Positions 1 through 8,265 of a stretch of 45,634 nucleotides of DNA are shown piece by piece. The DNA lies in assembly GCA_029552245.1 (NCBI GenBank), contig JAKPDW010000049.1, positions 1-45,634 on the forward strand. The letters run 5' to 3'. The first letter of the stretch is position 1. Every line of letters starts with the position of its first letter. This DNA is from Deltaproteobacteria bacterium. GTDB taxonomy: Bacteria; Desulfobacterota; Desulfomonilia; UBA1062. Position numbers and translations under genes: made by a program. Below the pieces are notes generated by a model that had not been told where the DNA came from, ran no database searches, and saw only the letters and a program-made list of their open reading frames with translations.

Positions 1-135
1 AAGTTTCGAGGCATGAGCAAGAGTACCTTCTATCTCCATCTGAAAGAGACCGAGTTCAGGTTCAACCACCGCAACGAAGATGTGTACAAACTGCTCCTCA
101 AAATGTTACGATCTAACCCCCTAAAGTTGTCATGA
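1..135 (+). pseudogene. C-terminal end of an IS1595/ISXO2-like transposase (cut by the window edge)
   Basis: The first frame is open from base 1 and ends at a TGA at 133-135, giving 44 residues. The tail contains FRFNHR followed by a YKLLLKMLRSNPL-type ending, which is the usual C-terminus of ISXO2-like (IS1595 family, DDE) transposases. The rest of the gene lies outside the window, so whether the element is intact cannot be judged. It is typed as a pseudogene only because it is partial here. The terminal inverted repeat should lie shortly after the stop, but I could not define it. The next gene on this side is convergent. Confidence 0.75.
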
Positions 136-391
136 ACCAAAGAAAAACCATCGGGTCTTTGCGTACACGAACGATGCGGCCGACCCACCCACCCGGTCCT
201 CTCCGTGCGACCGTCGCACCCTCGGATGGTCTCTGCTTCCTCTTTCTCGGATCCCCAGCGAGATGCAGGCCAGATCACGGAGATTCACCCCCTTCGTCCA
301 CCATGATACCGACCACGCAGACCACGGACGCCTAGGACCTCGTGCACCATGCCGCGTCCAGGCGACCTTCGCCCGGGACGGGACGGCCCTC

Positions 392-1999
392 TCAGGCGAG
401 GATCTCACCGAGCTCCTCCTCGATGTAGCGCAGCCTGTCCACCTCGTCCTCCGTTATCCGGCCGAGGTAGGCAGGCTGGTCTATCTTCACCCTCAGCTGG
501 GCCAGCCGCCTCTCCACGTCGGAGATCACGGCGAGCATGTCGGATCTCATGTCGGCGAGCCCCTCTTCCCGGGCGGGGACCTCGCTCGTGAACTCGCGCG
601 CCTTCAGCACGAGCCTCTCCCGCCACCTGGGGACATGGGTCGCCATGCCGGTGCGTTCGGTCACGAGCCTCGCGAACGCATCGGCCACCGCCGGCTCGCC
701 GTGGACCACGAACACGCGTGGCATGCTCTCCGCAAAGTTCGAGACCCAGGCAAGGAGGTCGTCCCGGTCGGCATGGGCGGAGAAGCCGCCGATGGTGAAG
801 ACCCTTGCCTTCACGGCCACGTCCTCGCCGAAGATCCTGACCGTCTTGTGGCCCTCAACGATCTTCCTCCCCGTGGACCCGTTGGCCTGGTATCCCACGA
901 TGACGATGCTCGCACCTTCCCGCCACAGGTTGTGCTTGAGGTGATGCCTGATCCTGCCCGCGGTGCACATGCCGTTTCCGGCTATCACTATGGCCGGGCC
1001 CTCGCGGCGGTTTATGGCCATGGAATCCTCGGTGGTCTCGCTGTAGCGCAGGTTCGGGAGCGAGAAGGGATCGGCCCCGCCGTTGACGACGGCCATGGCC
1101 TCCTCGTCGTAGTGTTCCTTGTTCCTCCTGAAGATCTCCGTGGCCTTGATGGCGAGCGGGCTGTCTATGTACACGGGCATGTCCGGCAGGATCTTGTTCC
1201 TGGCGAACTCGCTCAGGATGTAGATGAGCTCCTGGGTCCTCTCCACCGCGAACGCGGGGATGATGACCTTCTCCCTGTTGTCGTACGCGTGCCGGATCGC
1301 CTCGATGAGCTCGGCCTTACTCTCCTCGAGCGACTTGTGGAGACGGTCCCCGTAGGTCGATTCCACGAAGAGGTAGTCTGCGTTGAAGATCTCTGCAGGG
1401 TCCTTGAGGATGAGCTTGTTGGACTTCCCCAGGTCGCCCGAGAACACGATCTTGATCTCATGGTCGTTCTCCCTGACCCAGAGCTCGAGGATGGCCGATC
1501 CCAGGATGTGGCCCGCGTTGCGGAAGCGCGCCCTCATGCCGGGCGCCACGTCGACGGGCTCGTCTTCTTCCACGGTCACGAAGCATCTCAGGCTGTCCTC
1601 GGCGTCCGCGGTCGTGTACAGGGGCGCGACCCCTTCTTGCGCCCGCCTCCTGTTCTTCCTGGTCTGCCAGGCGGCGTCGACCTCCTGGATATGGGCCGCG
1701 TCCAGGAGCATGATGGAACAGAGCTCCACCGTCGGGCCTGTGGCGAGGATCCATCCCTTGAAACCGTCTCTCACGAGCTTCGGGATGCGGCCGCTGTGGT
1801 CGATGTGGGCATGGGTGAGCAAGAGGGCCGCGACCCTGTCCGGTTCGAAGTCCCACTCGCGCCAGTTGCGCATCTCCATCCGCCTGCCGCCCTGGAAGAG
1901 ACCGCAGTCGACGAGGACCTTCACCCCCGAGGGGGTCTCCACGAGGAAATTCGCCCCGGTGACGCCCCCTGCAGACCCCAGGCAGGTAACCCTGACCAT
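392..1999 (-). CDS. Beta-CASP metallo-beta-lactamase fold RNase (CPSF/Ysh1-like)
   Basis: A 535-residue cytoplasmic protein of the metallo-beta-lactamase/beta-CASP/RMMBL architecture, whose members are mostly RNA endo- or exonucleases. The zinc motif HAHIDH lies at residues 63-68. FSGDLG, ESTYGDR, IDSPLA and GFSAHAD follow in the order expected for the second metal ligand, the beta-CASP insert and the RMMBL segment. The ATG at 1999 is preferred over an in-frame ATG at 2023 because AAGGAGCG lies just upstream of it (about 2004-2011). The C-terminal 70 or so residues form a charged helical extension. The gene stands alone and converges on the transposase remnant. RNase activity is inferred from the family; the substrate is unknown. 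Confidence 0.88.
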   Translation of the reverse strand: MVRVTCLGSAGGVTGANFLVETPSGVKVLVDCGLFQGGRRMEMRNWREWDFEPDRVAALLLTHAHIDHSGRIPKLVRDGFKGWILATGPTVELCSIMLLDAAHIQEVDAAWQTRKNRRRAQEGVAPLYTTADAEDSLRCFVTVEEDEPVDVAPGMRARFRNAGHILGSAILELWVRENDHEIKIVFSGDLGKSNKLILKDPAEIFNADYLFVESTYGDRLHKSLEESKAELIEAIRHAYDNREKVIIPAFAVERTQELIYILSEFARNKILPDMPVYIDSPLAIKATEIFRRNKEHYDEEAMAVVNGGADPFSLPNLRYSETTEDSMAINRREGPAIVIAGNGMCTAGRIRHHLKHNLWREGASIVIVGYQANGSTGRKIVEGHKTVRIFGEDVAVKARVFTIGGFSAHADRDDLLAWVSNFAESMPRVFVVHGEPAVADAFARLVTERTGMATHVPRWRERLVLKAREFTSEVPAREEGLADMRSDMLAVISDVERRLAQLRVKIDQPAYLGRITEDEVDRLRYIEEELGEILA

Positions 2000-2011
2000 G
2001 ATTCGCTCCTT

Positions 2012-2713
2012 TCGTGCTCGCACGTCTCAGGCAAAAACCGGCATCCCCTTCGCTCCCGCTTCCTTCGCCCTCCATCCACTCCATCGGAAGGGTTTCCGGT
2101 CACGTAAGCCCTTTTCCTATAACACCCCACAAATCCTTACCACAGTTTCGTGCAACCCGACACCTCGAGGGTGCACGACATCCCGCTCAGGCAACGCCGA
2201 GACCGCTCGACACCTCCGGTCTCTCGTGGCTCCAGGCCGAGACCGGCCTCTCGACGGCATTCACAGGGTCGGGCCTCACAAAGAGTCGCCGGGGTCGACA
2301 TGGTCCGGCGCAGCCTTCTCCTCACAGACGGTTCAGGCCCACTGCTGGAGGTGGATCGGGGAAGACGCCCCCTCTTCGTTCCCTCCGGAAAGGCACTCTG
2401 CGGCGCCGGCCCAGTGTGCGCGTCCTCTTCTTCACTGCGCCGGGCCGACCACCTGCATCATCGAGGTCATCCTCGGCGCTTCGCACGGGTCCCCGGCATC
2501 CAGAGAGAGACCCGCAGATGAAATCCCCGCCTCGACGTTTCTCGACGCGCCTGACCTGGATGGTCGCCCACCCGGCCCACGAACCCCTTGGGCATGGATG
2601 CGACCTTTTCCGAAGCAGGCTCGGCACCCTGGACCAACCGGCAGGCGCAACGGAGCGTAAGCCTTCGCATGCAGAGCCGTTCGACAAGCATGGCAGACGG
2701 ATCCACCAGGCCT
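2012..2713. other. Non-coding spacer before tRNA-Leu
   Basis: About 700 bases with no supported gene. Open frames exist on both strands but have no ribosome binding site or recognisable protein pattern. The only structured element is the palindrome/promoter at its right end, listed separately. Confidence 0.5.
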
Positions 2714-2756
2714 TGTCAACAGCCCTGTTGACACGCCGTTGCCGTTTGCTTACATC
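2714..2756 (+). promoter_or_regulatory. Promoter of tRNA-Leu with an operator-like palindrome over the -35 box
   Basis: TTGACA at 2728-2733 is separated by 17 bases from TACATC at 2751-2756, and the tRNA begins 10 bases after the -10 box. A perfect 8-base inverted repeat, TGTCAACA (2714-2721) and TGTTGACA (2726-2733) with a 4-base centre GCCC, covers the whole -35 hexamer. The -35 is an exact sigma-70 consensus; the -10 is weak. Binding of a regulator at the palindrome is an inference. Confidence 0.5.
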
Positions 2757-2766
2757 CACCAGTGAT

Positions 2767-2851
2767 GCCCGAGTGGCGGAACTGGCAGACGCAAGGGACT
2801 TAAAATCCCTCGGAGCTTCGCTCCATACCGGTTCGATCCCGGTCTCGGGCA
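2767..2851 (+). tRNA. tRNA-Leu, anticodon UAA
   Basis: An 85-base class II tRNA. The acceptor stem GCCCGAG pairs with CTCGGGC, followed by discriminator A at 2851. The anticodon stem AGGGA/TCCCT encloses loop CTTAAAA with anticodon TAA at 2801-2803. A variable arm CGGAGCTTCGCTCC-like hairpin and a T-loop GGTTCGATCCC are present. The long variable arm and the TAA anticodon identify leucine. The CCA end is not encoded. Confidence 0.96.
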
Positions 2852-2985
2852 CTCGGCATCCCGCCTCCGTCTCTTGCAGGCTTACACCTCCCGCACATCG
2901 TACAGGTTCTCCCTGTGTGGACATCACGGATCCAGTTCTTGCCAGAGACCCGCCTGTCGAGCTCCCCGCGCCGCCGGTTCGTCTC

Positions 2986-3014
2986 TTGATGAACCAGGCA
3001 TTCTCTGATAACAT
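2986..3014 (+). promoter_or_regulatory. Candidate sigma-70 promoter for the secreted repeat protein
   Basis: TTGATG at 2986-2991 and TAACAT at 3009-3014 are separated by 17 bases. Each box matches four of six consensus positions. The start codon is 57 bases further on, with a strong GGAGG site in between. Confidence 0.4.
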
Positions 3015-3070
3015 GAGAACCAGTCGATAGTATTGCGTATTGAACCCCTGGGAGGAGAGAGGAGGAATTC

Positions 3071-4651
3071 ATGGATCGGAAAGACCCCGGAAGGCCATGC
3101 CATGCATGCAGGACACTTGTCGTGCGGGCAACCATCGTGCTTGCGGCACTTACGCTGTGCGTGTCGTTCCTTGTGGCACCCGACGCACACGCCGCCTGGA
3201 GCGACGACCCGTACGTGAACACCCTCGTGACCGGGATCGGTACGCCCTGCAGGCCCCAGGTGATCAACTCGGGCAGCGGGTTCATCGTGATATGGCGGAA
3301 CGATAACGCCCCCTTGGGCATCTACGCGCAGCGCTACAACTCCCAGGGAGACCCCACGTGGGGAGAAGGGGTCACGATCACGACCTGGGATGCCTGGCAG
3401 AACGAGATGGTGCCCGACGGGCAAGGCGGCGCGGTGGTGGAGTGGACGTCGGATGACGGGATCTACGCCCAGCGCATCGACAGGGACGGGAACCTCCAGT
3501 GGGGGGAGGACGGGGTCCTGGTCCTCGAGGGCGAAGAAGACGGCTGGATAGCCCCTGACGGCGAGGGCGGCGCCTACATCATGTCCATTGACGGGCACGT
3601 CCAGCGCGTCACCGCTGACGGGAGACTTGCCTGGGAGGATCCTGTCTTCTACCCAGTTCTTGAATCCGAAGTCTGGTCAGCTCCGAAGATCGCGAGCGAC
3701 GGCGAAGGCGGCGCCATCCTCGTGTGGATAGAGGGCTGGGGCAACAACCTGGCTGTCCAGCGCATCGACAGCGACGGCAACCTGCTCTGGAACGGCGGCC
3801 TCCCGGTGTACCTGGGAGAAGACGCCTACTGCCCCAGGCTGGTGACCGCCAGCGACGGCGGCGCGGTCGTCATTTGGGTAAGCACTGACAATAGCACCAT
3901 CTTTGCCCAAAAGGTGGGCCTGGACGGCGAGCCTCTCTGGAACGGGGGGGATGGGTTAGTGCTTGACGCATCGATGGGGTGGATCAACGGCGCATTCATC
4001 GACCTCGCATCGGACGAGGAAGGTGGGGCCTTCGTGACCTGGTATGACTGGCCTGACGGAATGAATGGGTCCGGGTTTGCCCAGCACGTGGACGCATCCG
4101 GGGTGAAGACGTGGGGCTCCCCGGTGATGTTCACCTCTCTTGATGGTTTCAGAGAGGTATCACAGCACCCACGCAAGACCGTGGAGGACGGAAGGGGCGG
4201 GTTCATCGCCGCGTGGGAAGGCCCTGACGAGTGCATCATGGCACAGCGCGTGGACAAGCACGGCACGCTCCTGTGGGGGGATGGGGGCGTGGTCGTCTCC
4301 TATGGCGAAAGCATAGAATACGGGCCCCGCCTGGCCTCCGGGGGCCCAGGGATACCGGGGGGAGCGATCGCCGTGTGGGTCGACCCCCGGGTCACGGTCA
4401 AGGCTCCAGACTCCCAGAATGTCTACATGCAGAACATCAACGCCGACGGATCGCTGGGGGTGCTCCCTGGAGAAGAGGAGGAGGACTCCTACGAGGGCGT
4501 CTCCTCCAAGGGAGACGATGACGACAGGATCATGGGCGTCAAGTGCTTCATCGAGTCGGCTTCCCCGGGATCGCACGCGCCTGCGGTCTTGTCGGCCGTC
4601 CTCCTGCTCTCGGCGCTTATCGGCGTATCTCTCAGGAGAAAGCCTGACTGA
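3071..4651 (+). CDS. Secreted propeller-like repeat protein with C-terminal membrane tail
   Basis: A 526-residue protein with an N-terminal signal peptide ending near AHA-AW (about residue 42) and about eight degenerate repeats. Each repeat carries an AQR-(I/V)-D-x-DG-x-L-x-W core, separated by DGxGGA-x-x-x-W segments, as in beta-propeller-like extracellular proteins. The C-terminus has an acidic linker (EEEEDS), a CFIESA box at residues 492-497, a hydrophobic helix of about 19 residues and a final RRKPD. This resembles tripartite sorting signals (Cys-containing CTERM or CFI-box tails). The ATG at 3071 follows GGAGG with five bases spacing. It is monocistronic: a promoter lies in front and a strong terminator behind. 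Function is unknown; an adhesive or ligand-binding surface protein is a guess. Confidence 0.8.
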   Translation: MDRKDPGRPCHACRTLVVRATIVLAALTLCVSFLVAPDAHAAWSDDPYVNTLVTGIGTPCRPQVINSGSGFIVIWRNDNAPLGIYAQRYNSQGDPTWGEGVTITTWDAWQNEMVPDGQGGAVVEWTSDDGIYAQRIDRDGNLQWGEDGVLVLEGEEDGWIAPDGEGGAYIMSIDGHVQRVTADGRLAWEDPVFYPVLESEVWSAPKIASDGEGGAILVWIEGWGNNLAVQRIDSDGNLLWNGGLPVYLGEDAYCPRLVTASDGGAVVIWVSTDNSTIFAQKVGLDGEPLWNGGDGLVLDASMGWINGAFIDLASDEEGGAFVTWYDWPDGMNGSGFAQHVDASGVKTWGSPVMFTSLDGFREVSQHPRKTVEDGRGGFIAAWEGPDECIMAQRVDKHGTLLWGDGGVVVSYGESIEYGPRLASGGPGIPGGAIAVWVDPRVTVKAPDSQNVYMQNINADGSLGVLPGEEEEDSYEGVSSKGDDDDRIMGVKCFIESASPGSHAPAVLSAVLLLSALIGVSLRRKPD

Positions 4652-4667
4652 TCCCGATTGTCTCTCC

Positions 4668-4709
4668 AAGACGTGAAGGGGGCGGGGTTCCCGTCCCCTT
4701 CACGTCTTT
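4668..4709 (+). terminator. Strong intrinsic terminator-like hairpin
   Basis: A perfect 14-base stem: AAGACGTGAAGGGG at 4668-4681 pairs with 4695-4708. A further CGGG/CCCG stem lies in the loop, and a short T run overlaps the right arm. It lies 16 bases after the stop of the repeat protein. Confidence 0.8.
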
Positions 4710-5556
4710 CCAGCGAGAGCGGTACACTACAGACAACCTCGCTTTCAGGGTATGGTCCGGTTCCGTCTCGAGCACGCCCTTGGTGACGCGACGCTATCCC
4801 TCACCACGATCCGGGATACCAGGTGGTCCTGCCCCACAGGCCGACCCGGCCCTGGGCATGATGGCTGCGCCTGTCACCCCGGATGCCTGCACCGCAGCTC
4901 AAGGCACGAGGCCAGGGCGTGATGGGCCTTGAAGGGGCATGCCCGTCCCCCTTGTCTCCCGGTCGCGATCGGTTGTTGAAAGCAAGTCCGCCCCACGGTA
5001 TGATCGCCTGTGACTCGAAAAACGCCCGAGCGTCCACCATGCAGGCGGGATACGGCCACGGGACGGCCATGGGGCGAGGCGGCATGGGGCCACGATACGG
5101 AGGTGCAGCTTGGCTTACCACAGGGAACGCCCCGCACTCACCTCTTCGTGCCCATCGTTTCCGCCGCGACCCGGCCCGAAGCGACACCATGGACGTCGCC
5201 GACATACCGAGACAAGGCATCGAGGCCTGGCCCCCACGGCAAGACCCGAGGTCTCATCAGGGGCGTTTGCCCCCGGTCTGCAGGCGATGGAGCCTGCCGC
5301 CGGGCTGGGCATGTTTGCCTCTCTCGTGTCCTCGGACTTCGGGACCCATCTGAAGCCTTGCGGTGCACTGAACGACGGGCACCAGGCAGGGTTCGGGCGC
5401 CCATGAACGGGACCGAGGCCGTCACACCGGGTTTTCGGCCATGAGCGGATGGGCGGCCCGGGGGACCGAGAGAAACCGTGGGCACGGACTGCGGGCAGGA
5501 GACGGGCCGCATCACCGAACAAGGAGGCGACGGGCCCGGCCGTGCACCGTGGAGAA
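4710..5556. other. Long non-coding spacer
   Basis: About 850 bases between the terminator and the DUF362 gene. Several overlapping open frames occur on both strands but none has a ribosome binding site plus a plausible protein. I see no RNA gene or clear repeat. Confidence 0.45.
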
Positions 5557-5567
5557 GGGAGGGGGAC

Positions 5568-6770
5568 ATGGAGAGGAGAGACTTCCTGAAAGCGCTGGCC
5601 GGGGTGTCCGTTGCGGCCGCCTGCCCGCTCGGGTCGAGGGCGAGAGCTGCACGTTGCGCCCCCGACAGGCAAGCCGCCCTCAAGAAAGGCGCCGATCAGA
5701 AGGTATACCTTGCCGGGGTGAAGGCCGGGGCGTCGGATGAGGAGCTGAAGGTCGCGGTGCGCCAGGCGGCCCTTGCGGCCACCGACTTTTCCTGGCTGTC
5801 CAGGGGCGACACCGTGTTCGTCAAGCCGGCGGTCAACTCGTCGAACCCCTACCCGGCCACCACCTGCCCGGCGGCCCTGGCGGCCATGGTCGAACTCCTC
5901 AAGGACAAGGGCGCAGGCAGGGTGATCTGCGGCGACATGTCCGGGGTCGAACACGTGAGGTTCACCCGGGAAGGGATATCAGGCAGCTCGCGCAGGCTCA
6001 TGGAGTCGTGCGGCATAGCCGGTGCCGCCCTCGCCGCGGGGGCGGAGCTGCATTTCTTCGAGGAGCAGGGGTGGGACGCCTTCCACGAGGAGGCCCCGGC
6101 CGAGGGTTCACACTGGAAGCACGGCCTGATGATGCCCGACATCCTCAGGGAAGTCCAGCACATCGTACTCATGCCGCGCTGCGGCAGCCACGTGCTCGCA
6201 GGGAGCACCCTGGGCATGAAGGCCGCGGTCGGGTACTGGCGGCACGATACGCGCCTCGAGTACCACCGCGACGCGGCGACGTTCCACCAGAAGACCGCGG
6301 AAGGGAACACCGTGGAAAGCCTGAGGACGAAGCAGAGGCTCGTGGTCACCTGCGGCCACAAGGTGCTCGCCACGTTCGGCCCTGACGAGGGGTATGTCAT
6401 GGAGCCGCAAAACGGCCTCGTGATCGCCTCCGAGTCCATTGTCGCGCACGACATGGTGTCGCTCGCCTGGCTCCTCGAGAACAGGCGCCTCATGCCGGAT
6501 TCCGAAAAGGGATCCTTCATGGACACCAGTCCCTTCGTCGCCTGGATAGGCAACCGCATGGTCGTCACCTGGCTGGGCGGGCTCGGCCAGGGCATCCTCT
6601 CCGACGGGTTCGCCAAGCAGCCCGCAGACTCCGTCTGGGACGACCCCGTCCTCGCGAGGGCCTACGAGCTCTTCGGGGGCGTTCCCGGCGTCGTGCTCGA
6701 GACGGCCAACGCCGCTGTCGATGACGGCCTGAAAAAGCGGCTCGAGGAGATGACCGCCCTGCCCTCCTGA
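5568..6770 (+). CDS. DUF362 family protein with Tat signal
   Basis: A 400-residue protein. It begins MERRDFLK, an (E)RRxFLK twin-arginine motif at residues 3-8, followed by an alanine-rich hydrophobic stretch, so export by the Tat route in folded form is likely. The body has the DUF362 pattern: an early V-x-VKPAVN segment, LLKDKGAGRVICGDMSG, and a central segment with LMPRCGSHV and a GMK-like G-x-KAAVGYW. DUF362 proteins often carry ferredoxin clusters, but no CxxC series is visible, so a cofactor role is uncertain. The start at 5568 is chosen over an in-frame ATG at 5478 because GGGAGGGGG ends two bases before it and the Tat motif follows at once. Biochemical role unknown. Confidence 0.85.
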   Translation: MERRDFLKALAGVSVAAACPLGSRARAARCAPDRQAALKKGADQKVYLAGVKAGASDEELKVAVRQAALAATDFSWLSRGDTVFVKPAVNSSNPYPATTCPAALAAMVELLKDKGAGRVICGDMSGVEHVRFTREGISGSSRRLMESCGIAGAALAAGAELHFFEEQGWDAFHEEAPAEGSHWKHGLMMPDILREVQHIVLMPRCGSHVLAGSTLGMKAAVGYWRHDTRLEYHRDAATFHQKTAEGNTVESLRTKQRLVVTCGHKVLATFGPDEGYVMEPQNGLVIASESIVAHDMVSLAWLLENRRLMPDSEKGSFMDTSPFVAWIGNRMVVTWLGGLGQGILSDGFAKQPADSVWDDPVLARAYELFGGVPGVVLETANAAVDDGLKKRLEEMTALPS

Positions 6771-6939
6771 CGTGCACAGTCTTCAGGCCGGGCTCCCAGG
6801 GCGCAGGCCATGCAGGACGGCCGCCTTGCCTGGGGCGGCGCAGGCATCGGGCGGCCGCTTGCGTGGGGAACCCCTCGGCCGTGTTGACACGCAGCCGCCG
6901 CAGGGGTATCAGGGTGAAAAACGCGGAGGTCAGCCAGCC

Positions 6940-7380
6940 ATGATCGTTTGCATGAGAAACCGAACCCTTGCCGCCCTCGTCTGTCTGCACATGGTCTTCT
7001 TGGCCACCTCCCCCGCCTTCGCCTCGCTCGTGCCCTCCGTGGACTCCCAGGGCAATACGCACCGTAGCATCGAAGACATGAAGACCATCGAGAAGGCCCT
7101 GGAGATGAAGATCGTCCAGGAAAAGCTCAGGGCGTACGGCCTGGACGCCCAGGAAGTGAAGGCCAAGCTCTCGTCCATGAGCCCCACCCAGATCCACACC
7201 CTCGCGCGCGCCTGCGACGACGTGCTCGCAGGGGGCGACAGCGGGCTCGGGGTGGTGATCGCCCTCTTGGTCATCGTGATCCTCGTCATCATCATCCTGA
7301 AACTCCTCAACAAGGAGATCATCATCAGGATGAGCGACCGTGACGGCCCTGCTGTCCATACTGGCCATCCTGTTTGCTGA
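6940..7380 (+). CDS. PA2779-family small membrane protein
   Basis: A 146-residue protein. An N-terminal signal-like helix ends near ATSPAFA-S. A charged helical region contains LEMKIVQEKLRAYGLD and MSPTQIHTLA. The AGGDSG motif precedes one strong transmembrane helix (about residues 103-122) and a short tail. This is the layout of the PA2779 family, which occurs next to PA2778-type cysteine peptidases. GGAGGT at 6925-6930 places the start at 6940 rather than at the ATG at 6952. The 3' end overlaps the next gene by 41 bases in another frame. The last 20 or so residues lie in the overlap and look unconstrained. The family's function is unknown; a partner or substrate of the adjacent peptidase is an inference. 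Confidence 0.8.
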   Translation: MIVCMRNRTLAALVCLHMVFLATSPAFASLVPSVDSQGNTHRSIEDMKTIEKALEMKIVQEKLRAYGLDAQEVKAKLSSMSPTQIHTLARACDDVLAGGDSGLGVVIALLVIVILVIIILKLLNKEIIIRMSDRDGPAVHTGHPVC

Positions 7381-7876
7381 GGCGCCGCAGGCCTTCGTCG
7401 ACGGGGTGCCGTTCATCCGGCAGGATCCCCGCCTGTGCGGGCCCGCGGCGCTCGCCTCGGTCCTCGCCTATTACGGCCTTGCGGTCGACCAGAAGGCCAT
7501 CGCGGACTTCGCCTACACGGAAAAGCTCGGGGGCGCGCTCATGACCGACCTCGAGAACTACGCGCGCAGCCTCGGGTGCCGGACGCACCTCGCGCAGGGC
7601 ACCTCGGAAGACCTCATCGACGCCCTGGGGAAAGGCAGGCCGGTCGTCGCGCTCGTGGACCTCGGCTTCTGGGTGTTCTCCAGGCCGCACTACGTGGTGG
7701 TCACCGGGTGGGGCCCAGGCGGCGTCCGTGCCCATACGGGGACCGAGGCCGACAAGGTGTTCCCGAAAGAGGAGTTCGAGAGGATATGGCGGAAAAGGGG
7801 CTCCGTATACTTGCTCGTGCTGCCGCCCTCGCCCTGGCCGGGGCCTGCTGCGCCTGCACCGCCCTCGGGATCGTGA
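7340..7876 (+). CDS. C39-like cysteine peptidase (PA2778-type peptidase half)
   Basis: A 178-residue protein starting at a GTG. It has a short hydrophobic leader ending near EAPQA and then the double-glycine-peptidase-like core: VPFIRQ, the catalytic cysteine in LCGPAALAS (Cys33), a GKGRPVVALVD strand and the catalytic histidine in RPHYVVVTGW (His117). The Asp expected about 16 residues after the histidine in C39 enzymes is not seen (the local sequence is RAHTG), so activity or the catalytic acid is uncertain. In PA2778 homologues the peptidase is fused to a TPR region. Here the peptidase stops at 7876 and the TPR part is read in another frame from 7786. Likely periplasmic or membrane-anchored. 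Confidence 0.8.
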   Translation: MTALLSILAILFAEAPQAFVDGVPFIRQDPRLCGPAALASVLAYYGLAVDQKAIADFAYTEKLGGALMTDLENYARSLGCRTHLAQGTSEDLIDALGKGRPVVALVDLGFWVFSRPHYVVVTGWGPGGVRAHTGTEADKVFPKEEFERIWRKRGSVYLLVLPPSPWPGPAAPAPPSGS

Positions 7877-8265
7877 CCATGGGCGACCCACTGGGCGCCC
7901 GCGAGCACCTCGACCTGGGCCTGAGCTACGAGCTCACAGGCGACCTCGCCGGGGCCCGGCGGGAGTATCTGAGGGCCGCATCGCTCGATCCATCCTGGGC
8001 GACGCCCTGGTTCAACCTCGGCAACCTCTCCTACGCGAGCGGCGACCTCGCCTCCGCAGAGAAGCACTACGAAGAGGCGCTCAGGAGGAACGCGGACGAC
8101 CCGGACGTTCTCAACAACCTGGCGCTCACCAAGCACGGCCTGGGAAAAGACGAAGAGGCCCTGGCGCTGGTGCGCAGGGCGCTGTCCATGAGGGAATGCC
8201 CCGCATACCTGGATACCCTCGGCACCATCGAGCGGGCGATGAAACCCGAAGGAGGCACGCCGTGA
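7786..8265 (+). CDS. TPR-repeat lipoprotein-like protein (PA2778-type TPR half)
   Basis: A 159-residue protein. The N-terminus MAEKGLRILARAAALALAGACC is a basic-hydrophobic-Cys pattern typical of a lipoprotein signal, although the lipobox LAGAC is imperfect. About three tetratricopeptide repeats follow from residue 38, with cores LSYELTGDLAGARREYLRA, NLSYASGDLASAEKHYEEA and NLALTKHGLGKDEEALALV. The start at 7786 lies inside the peptidase gene, so 91 bases are read in two frames. GAGAGG just upstream may serve as the ribosome binding site. The stop TGA overlaps the GTG start of the next gene. A peptide-binding scaffold working with the peptidase is inferred. Confidence 0.78.
   Translation: MAEKGLRILARAAALALAGACCACTALGIVTMGDPLGAREHLDLGLSYELTGDLAGARREYLRAASLDPSWATPWFNLGNLSYASGDLASAEKHYEEALRRNADDPDVLNNLALTKHGLGKDEEALALVRRALSMRECPAYLDTLGTIERAMKPEGGTP

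Noticed and set aside
263-2107. A 614-codon plus-strand open frame
   Set aside because: It is antisense to the metallo-beta-lactamase gene, whose motifs are clear, and has the same reversed-codon composition.
7340-8265. Treating the peptidase/TPR split as a simple sequencing error
   Set aside because: The second frame carries a convincing signal sequence from 7786 and both frames stay open through the overlap. I keep two genes while noting that comparison with relatives could overturn this.
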